Source: Saprospiraceae bacterium
GTDB taxonomy: Bacteria > Bacteroidota > Bacteroidia > Chitinophagales > Saprospiraceae
Direction: 5' to 3'
DNA length: 7,638 nucleotides
Assembly (NCBI GenBank): GCA_020849825.1
Contig: JADZFP010000491.1
Location: 1 to 7,638, forward strand
Program-made: the position numbers and the translations under genes
Shown: positions 1 through 4,220 of the stretch, one piece after another
Numbering within the stretch: position 1 is the stretch's first letter
Layout: every line of letters starts with the position of its first letter
The notes under the pieces: model-generated
What the model saw: only the letters and a program-made list of their open reading frames with translations
What the model was told of the DNA's origin: nothing
Databases searched by the model: none

Positions 1-1
1 C

Positions 2-79
2 GAACTGCTCGACAAGTACGGTCTGGGCAAAAAAGACGTGCTCTGGGCGGTAAAAGACGTTTTGGACCGCAAGAACTAA
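2..79 (+). CDS. C-terminal fragment of an unidentified protein
   Basis: An open frame enters from the left edge and ends at TAA (77-79). It encodes 25 residues, beginning ELLDKYGLGKKDVLWAV and ending in DRKN. The codons look like those of the neighbouring genes (GC-rich third positions). The tail is charged and probably helical. The GLGKKDV stretch faintly recalls the C-terminus of RsmI-type 16S rRNA methyltransferases, but that is a weak impression and I do not assign a function. Only 4 bp separate this stop from the stop of the convergent rhodanese lipoprotein gene, which supports both ends being real. Confidence 0.5.
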   Translation, partial: ELLDKYGLGKKDVLWAVKDVLDRKN

Positions 80-83
80 GCGC

Positions 84-617
84 TTATTTGGTAGGGACAG
101 GAGGGGTCCGGCGGTGCTCCGGCGGCACCATGTCGGGCGGCGTCCGGTAGAGTGCCTTATGCCAGGAGCGCAAGCCGTATTCGAGCACGTAGATGCGTTT
201 GTAGCCCAGTTCTTTCATCCGTTTGGCGGCGTCGCCGCTGCGTATGCCGCTGGGGCAATAGAGGAAAACCGGCGCGTTTTTGCTGAAAATGCGGATTTTC
301 TCATCAAAATCATCGGACGGGAACGGCACATTCCGGGCCTGACCCATGTGCATCCAGTGAAATTCTTTGGGCACCGAGACGTCGCACAGTTGCACCTTGC
401 TGCCGTCGCCAACTAGGTTGAAAAACTCTTCATTATTGATCCACACAATGATGGAGTCCGGCTCGGTGACCCCGGCGCCGGTGACGCCGGTCGTTTTGGG
501 TTCCGTCGCGACCGTGTCCCGGGGCTGAGCGGTATTGCTGCCGGCCTGCCCTTTGCCCTTGCAAGCCCAAAGGCCGGCCATCAGAAAGCAGGCGCATAAA
601 ATATGGAAGGAGCGCAT
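84..617 (-). CDS. Rhodanese-domain lipoprotein
   Basis: This 177-residue protein carries a single rhodanese (sulfurtransferase) domain, probably anchored to a membrane on the periplasmic side. Residues 1-19 form a lipoprotein signal peptide: a hydrophobic stretch, then the lipobox LWAC with Cys19 as the predicted lipidated residue. A Ser/Thr/Pro/Gly-rich linker (about 20-52) follows. The rhodanese domain covers about 55-160, with LCDVSVPKEF (77-86), MGQARNVPF (91-99) and the active-site loop CPSGIRS (121-127). Cys121 would carry the persulfide, and Arg126 fits the CxxGxR pattern. The C-terminus is proline-rich. Rhodaneses move sulfane sulfur to thiol acceptors; the natural substrate cannot be read from sequence. 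I chose the ATG at 617 over a GTG at 704 because only the ATG places the signal peptide at the N-terminus, and a TACCTTTG promoter element lies 16 nt upstream. The gene is divergent from the trans-sulfuration enzyme gene. Confidence 0.9.
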   Translation of the reverse strand: MRSFHILCACFLMAGLWACKGKGQAGSNTAQPRDTVATEPKTTGVTGAGVTEPDSIIVWINNEEFFNLVGDGSKVQLCDVSVPKEFHWMHMGQARNVPFPSDDFDEKIRIFSKNAPVFLYCPSGIRSGDAAKRMKELGYKRIYVLEYGLRSWHKALYRTPPDMVPPEHRRTPPVPTK

Positions 618-633
618 GGTCTTTTTTTGGGTG

Positions 634-641
634 CAAAGGTA
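634..641 (-). promoter_or_regulatory. Bacteroidota -7 promoter element for the rhodanese lipoprotein
   Basis: The - strand reads TACCTTTG, an exact match to the Bacteroidota -7 consensus TAnnTTTG, 16 nt before the ATG at 617. That would give a short leader. I find no TTG at the usual -33 distance, so the call rests on the -7 match and its position. The same 8-mer precedes two other genes in the window. Confidence 0.6.
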
Positions 642-727
642 AAAGGATGGGGAAAATGTGGGGGTGTATTGGGTTGGGTATAGAATAATACGCTCAACCT
701 TCACTGCCCACCTGCCTCAAAACCGTA

Positions 728-770
728 TTTTTTGCGAATCGATCGCAAAAAAAGCGTTGATTTTGCGATC
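728..770. promoter_or_regulatory. Overlapping dyads of GATCGCAAA half-sites (possible operator)
   Basis: Two perfect 10-bp inverted repeats overlap here. TTTTTTGCGA (728-737) is the complement of TCGCAAAAAA (743-752), with a 5-nt gap. GATCGCAAAA (741-750) is the complement of TTTTGCGATC (761-770), with a 10-nt gap. A further copy, CGATCGCAAA, recurs at 805-814. The cluster lies between divergent promoters and outside both predicted transcripts, which fits a regulator-binding site better than a terminator or attenuator. The regulator is unknown. Confidence 0.5.
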
Positions 771-887
771 CCATTCTCAAAATCACTCTCCCCCTGCATA
801 CCGACGATCGCAAACGCACAGCGCACACTGTTCCCGCCCTGAAAACCGAATTCCCGCCCGCTCCTCCGCCTATTGCTTCCCGCTTCC

Positions 888-895
888 TACCTTTG
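888..895 (+). promoter_or_regulatory. Bacteroidota -7 promoter element for the trans-sulfuration enzyme
   Basis: TACCTTTG matches TAnnTTTG exactly and ends 31 nt before the ATG at 927. A TTG at 873-875 is too close to serve as a standard -33 element. The predicted leader is about 25-30 nt, too short for a known SAM riboswitch. Confidence 0.6.
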
Positions 896-926
896 CGCCC
901 CCACGACCATTCAACTGCTACACGTA

Positions 927-2075
927 ATGAAATTTGCCACGAAAGTCATCCACGCCGGCATCGAACCGGACCCCTCCACTGGCGCGATCATGACGCCGAT
1001 TTTCCAGACCTCCACCTATGTGCAAGCCGCGCCCGGCGACCACAAGGGTTTTGAGTACGCCCGTACCCAAAACCCGACCCGCTCGGTGCTGGAAAAAAAC
1101 CTGGCAGCACTCGAAAACGGCCTGGATGCCATCTGTTTCGCCTCGGGCCTGGCCGCTCAGGATGCTGTGATGAAACTGCTCTCCTCGGGCGACGAAGTGC
1201 TGGCTGTCAACGACCTCTACGGCGGTACCTACCGCCAGATGGTGCGGGTGTACGGTCAGTGGGGACTGAAAAGCCGCTTTATCGATATGACCGACGCGAG
1301 CAAGGTCGCGGCGCAAATCGGCCCGGCGACAAAACTGATCTGGATCGAAACGCCGACCAATCCCATGCTCAGCATCGTCGACATCGCCGCGGTGTGCGCC
1401 ATCGCCCGCGAACGCGGCATCATGGTCTGCGTCGACAATACTTTTGCCTCGCCTTATCTGCAAAACCCGCTCGACCTGGGCGCCGATATCGTGCTGCATT
1501 CCGCTACCAAATACATCGGCGGGCACTCCGACGTGGTGCACGGCTGCCTGATCGTGAAAGACGCGGAACTGGCCCAGCGCCTCCATTTTATTCAAAATGC
1601 GACCGGGGCAGTGCCGGGCCCGCAGGATTGCTTCCTGATTCTTCGGGGCATCAAAACCCTGCACCTGCGGGTCCAACGGGCCTGCGAGAACGCCTCGGCC
1701 ATCGCGCAGTATTTGCTGACGCATCCCAAAGTGTCGAAAGTGTACTGGCCGGGTTTTGCCCAGCACCCCAACCACGAGGTTGCCAAACGCCAGATGCGCA
1801 TGTTCGGCGCCATGGTCTCGTTCGATCTGCACAACAATACGGAGGAAAATGCCCGGCAGGTGCTCAGCAGCACGCAGTTGTTCTCCCTGGCCGAGTCGCT
1901 GGGGGGCGTGGAATCGCTCATCGGTCACCCGGCCAGCATGACCCACGCCAGCATCCCGCGCGAAGAACGCCTTAAAGTCGGCCTCACCGATTCGCTGATC
2001 CGGCTCAGCGTCGGGGTGGAAGATGCGGACGACCTGATCGACGATCTGGAAAAGGCGCTCGATGCCGCTTCTTAG
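927..2075 (+). CDS. Trans-sulfuration PLP enzyme (cystathionine gamma-synthase or gamma-lyase)
   Basis: This is a 382-residue cytosolic, PLP-dependent enzyme of the Cys/Met metabolism family, full length for the family (about 380-400). Such enzymes make or cleave cystathionine, linking cysteine, homocysteine and methionine. Visible motifs are YARTQNPTR (44-52, phosphate-binding Tyr and Arg), FASGLAAQDA (71-80), LYGGTYR (97-103), ETPTNPM (141-147), VDNTFASPYLQNPL (169-182, with the Asp that contacts the PLP ring nitrogen), HSATKYIGGHSD (191-202, Lys195 as the Schiff-base lysine), and SLGGVESLIGHPASMTHA (324-341) with LIRLSVGVEDADDL (357-370) for the substrate carboxylate. Sequence features do not cleanly separate synthase (MetB) from lyase (MccB/CGL), so I give no symbol. 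The start is the ATG at 927: it begins at the usual family N-terminus (KFATKVIHAG) and lies downstream of TACCTTTG. A TTG at 873 would lie upstream of that promoter. The gene diverges from a rhodanese gene, hinting at shared sulfur-linked regulation. Confidence 0.93.
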   Translation: MKFATKVIHAGIEPDPSTGAIMTPIFQTSTYVQAAPGDHKGFEYARTQNPTRSVLEKNLAALENGLDAICFASGLAAQDAVMKLLSSGDEVLAVNDLYGGTYRQMVRVYGQWGLKSRFIDMTDASKVAAQIGPATKLIWIETPTNPMLSIVDIAAVCAIARERGIMVCVDNTFASPYLQNPLDLGADIVLHSATKYIGGHSDVVHGCLIVKDAELAQRLHFIQNATGAVPGPQDCFLILRGIKTLHLRVQRACENASAIAQYLLTHPKVSKVYWPGFAQHPNHEVAKRQMRMFGAMVSFDLHNNTEENARQVLSSTQLFSLAESLGGVESLIGHPASMTHASIPREERLKVGLTDSLIRLSVGVEDADDLIDDLEKALDAAS

Positions 2076-2092
2076 AGTATCCTTCCCGGCAA

Positions 2093-3175
2093 TTATTCGC
2101 CTGCGAGGTGAATTTTTACCACCTCCACCCGGGCGCCGTCGACGAGATTGATCTGACCCGTGAGCACGACCTGATCGCTTTCGCTGAGCCCCTGGATGAC
2201 TTCCACGCGATCGCCCAGGGTGGCGCCCAGGCCTACCGGCCGGAGGGCTGCGAGTGAATCCTGTACGATCACATACACCTTGGGGTCCTGCAAACTCCCG
2301 GCAATAGCGCGGCGCGGCAGGGTCAGTCCTTCATGGCGGGTAGCCGAATTGAATTTGGCTTTGGCATGCATGCCGCCGCGCAGGGGATTGCCCTTAGGAT
2401 TGGGCACTTCGATCTCGACGTCGTAGTTGAACGTATTGTCGGCGCGCAAGCCAACATTGGTCACACGGCCTTGCAGGGCAACACCCGGCAGTATATCGAC
2501 GCGCACTTCGACCGGCTGGCCTTTTTGCACGCCCAGAATATCGCGCTCGGTGACTTTTACCATGAGATAGAGCCGTTCCAGGTTGGTCATTTGGGCAATC
2601 TGGATGCCCGGCCCGATTACGCTGCCGCGTTCGATGATCCGGAAGCCCATGACGCCGCTCATCGGCGCGCGGATACTGGTGTTGGCGATTTGTTTTTTGA
2701 GCACTTTTTCCCTGGCTTCGGCTGCCTGGATGGCGAGGTCGAGGTCTTCGGCCTTGTTTTTGGGCGCCGCTTCGCCCTCGATCAGGCGGCCGAGGCGTTC
2801 GCGGTCGGTGCGCAATTTGGCGAGATTGGCCTGGGTGACTTCCAGTTCGGCGCGCAGCAATTCGTCGTCGACCTTGGCGATCAGTTCGCCTTCGTCGAAC
2901 CAGTCGCCTTTGTTTTTATTGACCGATAAAACACGCCCCTGTGTTTCGGAAATGACGAACATTTCCTTGGCGGGCAGAAAGATGCCGTCGGCTTCGAGGG
3001 TGGCCGACACTGCCTCGCGGGCGGGTGTGGTGACTTCTACCGGTACGTGCGCGCGGATAATTTTTGATAATTCCGTTTCGGCGGCCAGGCGTTTTTTGTT
3101 GTCGTACAATTTCCAGCCGACAAATGCGACGGCCAGCAGAAGAGTAATCCAGAGGAGGGTGCGTTGTCGTGACAT
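2093..3175 (-). CDS. Efflux RND-type periplasmic adaptor (membrane fusion protein)
   Basis: This 360-residue adaptor has the HlyD/AcrA-family architecture. Such proteins bridge an inner-membrane transporter and an outer-membrane channel. One N-terminal transmembrane segment (about 7-21) anchors it, with no lipobox. The first half of the lipoyl domain is at about 72-104 (SETQGRVLSVNKNKGDWFDE, then GELIAKVD). An alpha-helical hairpin rich in Glu, Lys, Arg and Ala spans about 105-166. The second lipoyl half follows (TSIRAPMSGVMG, 167-178, and ERGSVIGPG, 182-190). A beta-barrel (about 200-278) and membrane-proximal domain (about 280-355) complete the protein. The ATG at 3175 is preferred to a TTG at 3184 because a -7 element overlaps that TTG. 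An RND permease gene normally accompanies such adaptors, but the downstream side is a convergent enzyme gene 17 bp away and the upstream side is a divergent gene, so this adaptor is an orphan locally. Its partner and substrate are unknown. Confidence 0.9.
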   Translation of the reverse strand: MSRQRTLLWITLLLAVAFVGWKLYDNKKRLAAETELSKIIRAHVPVEVTTPAREAVSATLEADGIFLPAKEMFVISETQGRVLSVNKNKGDWFDEGELIAKVDDELLRAELEVTQANLAKLRTDRERLGRLIEGEAAPKNKAEDLDLAIQAAEAREKVLKKQIANTSIRAPMSGVMGFRIIERGSVIGPGIQIAQMTNLERLYLMVKVTERDILGVQKGQPVEVRVDILPGVALQGRVTNVGLRADNTFNYDVEIEVPNPKGNPLRGGMHAKAKFNSATRHEGLTLPRRAIAGSLQDPKVYVIVQDSLAALRPVGLGATLGDRVEVIQGLSESDQVVLTGQINLVDGARVEVVKIHLAGE

Positions 3176-3181
3176 AGACCG

Positions 3182-3189
3182 CAAAATTA
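3182..3189 (-). promoter_or_regulatory. Bacteroidota -7 promoter element for the adaptor gene
   Basis: The - strand reads TAATTTTG, matching TAnnTTTG, and ends only 6 nt before the ATG at 3175. If used, the mRNA would be nearly leaderless. No -33 TTG is seen at the expected distance, so an alternative promoter further upstream, towards the repeat array, is possible. Confidence 0.45.
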
Positions 3190-3226
3190 CGGATTTCTGT
3201 AGCGCCGACGGTTACACATATCATTA

Positions 3227-3251
3227 CCGATGTTATGTCCCTGACGGGACG
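3227..3251 (+). repeat. Left REP-like module (type 1 palindrome)
   Basis: The lead-in CCGATGTTAT precedes the palindrome GTCCCTGACGGGAC (3237-3250), a 5-6 bp GC-rich stem. It matches the right module at 3453-3477 with two mismatches in 25 bases. Its 3' arm GGGAC is also the first bases of the first 48-bp tandem unit, so the two elements are fused. Confidence 0.75.
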
Positions 3252-3437
3252 TTTTTGCTACCGACGTTTCGCCCCTATGGGGCGGGGGCTAGCGGGACGT
3301 TTTTGCTACCGACGTTTCGCCCCTATGGGGCGGGGGCTAGCGGGACGTTTTTGCTACCGACGTTTCGCCCCTATGGGGCGGGGGGCAGCGGGACGTTTTT
3401 GCTACCGACGTTTTGCCCCTATGGGGCGGGGGCCAGC
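3246..3437 (+). repeat. Four 48-bp tandem repeats with GC-rich palindromes
   Basis: Four contiguous 48-bp units start at 3246, 3294, 3342 and 3390. Units 1 and 2 are identical, and units 3 and 4 differ from them at two positions each (unit positions 25, 44 and 45 only). Each unit begins GGGACGTTTTTGCTACCGAC and contains the near-perfect hairpin CGCCCCTATGGGGCG (3270-3284, 3318-3332, 3366-3380; the fourth at 3414-3428 has T for the first C, allowing a G-T pair). Because 48 is divisible by 3, frames across it stay open and encode 16-residue repeats, which I regard as spurious. There are no unique spacers between units, so this is not a CRISPR array. It lies between divergent promoters. Confidence 0.9.
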
Positions 3438-3485
3438 GGGACGTATTTGATGCCGATGTTGCGTCCCTGACGGGACGGTTTGCAA
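3438..3485 (+). repeat. Diverged fifth repeat unit with type 1 palindrome
   Basis: This unit keeps the 48-bp register (it starts GGGACGTATTTGATGCCGAT) but carries the palindrome GTCCCTGACGGGAC (3463-3476) in place of the CGCCCC-type one, at the same position within the unit. Its segment 3453-3478 is one arm of a perfect 26-bp inverted repeat with 3539-3564. Confidence 0.8.
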
Positions 3486-3538
3486 CGCTACGCATTTACG
3501 CCATCAAATAATCCGGGCTTAATCTCCTGTAAAGCCCC

Positions 3539-3564
3539 CCGTCCCGTCAGGGACGCAACATCGG
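3539..3564 (-). repeat. Inverted REP-like module upstream of the TrpF-like gene
   Basis: This is the exact reverse complement of 3453-3478 (26 of 26 bases), separated by 60 bp. It contains the same GTCCC-TGA-CGGGAC palindrome (3541-3554). The following TAG extends similarity to the CTACCGA lead-in seen in the tandem units. It ends 15 bp before the -7 element of the downstream gene, so it occupies that promoter's -33 region. Confidence 0.85.
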
Positions 3565-3579
3565 TAGGTTTTTCATGTA

Positions 3580-3587
3580 TACCTTTG
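3580..3587 (+). promoter_or_regulatory. Bacteroidota -7 promoter element for the TrpF-like gene
   Basis: TACCTTTG (in TATACCTTTG) matches TAnnTTTG exactly, 21 nt before the ATG at 3609. This decides the start: upstream in-frame codons back to 3480 lie in repeat sequence and before the promoter. No clear -33 TTG is present; that region is occupied by the inverted repeat module. Confidence 0.6.
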
Positions 3588-3608
3588 CCGTTCATCACCA
3601 TACCAGCC

Positions 3609-4208
3609 ATGCTCCTTTTTGCCTCCACCATTACCAACCTTACTGACGCCCGTTATTTCGCCGCCCGGGAGGTTGATTTTCTGGGTTTTAACCTCGAAGC
3701 CGGCACTCCCGGCTACCTCGATCCGATTTACATGAAAGCCATGCGGGAATGGGTGGAAGGCCCCGGAATTGCCGGCGAATTCAGCCAAACCGATGCCGAA
3801 ACCGTGCGGGAGGCCCTCGAATTTTACGGGTTGGATGCCGTGCTGCTGCATGGCGCCGGGTATTTGCCCCAATTGCCCGTACTGGAGGGGAAAACGGTTT
3901 TACTCGAACTGGACGCTGCCGCCGGACCGGAAGCCGTCGGGCCAATCATGCGGCAGGCGGCGCCCTGGGTCAGGTGGTTTGTGCTACATTTCCCCAACGC
4001 GCCGAAGAATGAAGACACGGCTGCCTGGAAAACCCTGACGGCGCAATTTCCTGCCCTGTTGCAACTGTCGGTAGCGCCGGAAACCTTGCCGGCATTGCTG
4101 GCCGACTGGCAACCCGCCGGCCTGTTGCTGCGCGGCGGAGAGGAGCAGCAGGTGGGCGTCAAGTCGTTCGACGAGATCGAGGAGATTTTTGAAGCGCTGG
4201 AGAAATAG
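3609..4208 (+). CDS. TrpF-like (phosphoribosylanthranilate isomerase fold) protein lacking catalytic residues
   Basis: This 199-residue protein, about the length of TrpF (roughly 200), has TrpF-like landmarks. The N-terminal strand and helix read ITNLTDARYFAAREVDFLGF (8-27), matching the TNxxDAxxAAxxGADxLGF pattern. LDAVLLHG (75-82) matches the LDxVQLHG motif. The C-terminal phosphate-loop-like segment is LRGGEEQQVGVKSFDEI (174-190), comparable with SGVExxPGxKD. The catalytic Cys of the KICG motif is absent (the strand reads LLFAST), and the conserved GGTGxxFDW segment with the catalytic Asp is not recognisable. Activity in tryptophan synthesis is therefore unlikely, and no other trp gene is nearby. 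A divergent TIM-barrel pseudoenzyme or repurposed paralogue is the best reading. The start is set by the TACCTTTG element 21 nt upstream. It converges with the Asp-box protein gene, stop to stop, across 12 bp. Confidence 0.75.
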   Translation: MLLFASTITNLTDARYFAAREVDFLGFNLEAGTPGYLDPIYMKAMREWVEGPGIAGEFSQTDAETVREALEFYGLDAVLLHGAGYLPQLPVLEGKTVLLELDAAAGPEAVGPIMRQAAPWVRWFVLHFPNAPKNEDTAAWKTLTAQFPALLQLSVAPETLPALLADWQPAGLLLRGGEEQQVGVKSFDEIEEIFEALEK

Positions 4209-4220
4209 CGCGCTGTTCGT

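Larger units (their letters stand above)
618..926. promoter_or_regulatory. Divergent control region between rhodanese and trans-sulfuration genes
   Basis: This 309-bp gap separates two divergently transcribed genes. It holds a -7 type element for each (634-641 on the - strand, 888-895 on the + strand) and, between them, a cluster of GATCGCAAA half-sites (728-814). A direct repeat TTCCCGCCC occurs at 831-839 and 851-859, 20 bp apart, just upstream of the + strand promoter. Open frames crossing the gap have low-complexity, atypical translations and no start context, so I see no gene in it. Confidence 0.6.

Noticed and set aside
618..704. Extended start (GTG at 704) for the rhodanese lipoprotein
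   Set aside because: It would bury the lipoprotein signal peptide inside the protein and put translation upstream of the promoter element. The ATG at 617 fits.
728..752. Intrinsic terminator (hairpin with T-rich and A-rich arms)
   Set aside because: It lies between two divergent promoters with no gene reading into it, and the stem is AT-rich at its base. An operator-like dyad is the better reading.
873..926. Extended start (TTG at 873) for the trans-sulfuration enzyme
   Set aside because: It precedes the -7 promoter element at 888-895, and the extra 18 residues are not family-like.
896..926. SAM or other riboswitch upstream of the trans-sulfuration gene
   Set aside because: The predicted leader is only about 30 nt, too short for a known aptamer, and no conserved riboswitch core is visible.
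918..1946. A 342-codon - strand open frame antisense to the trans-sulfuration gene
   Set aside because: It has the same first-opposite-third codon phase effect, and the + strand frame has all the expected PLP-enzyme motifs.
3246..3437. CRISPR array
   Set aside because: The units are contiguous and nearly identical with no unique spacers, and no cas genes are present.
3235..3450. Open frame encoding 16-residue tandem repeats (GRFCYRRFAPMGRGLA type)
   Set aside because: The periodicity comes from a 48-bp DNA repeat divisible by three. Another frame (up to 3470) is also open with a different 16-residue repeat. Neither has a recognisable domain, and the palindromes point to a DNA or RNA structural element.
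3480..3608. Longer N-terminus for the TrpF-like protein starting at 3480
   Set aside because: The extension crosses the inverted repeat module and the TACCTTTG promoter element. The protein family similarity begins at the ATG at 3609.
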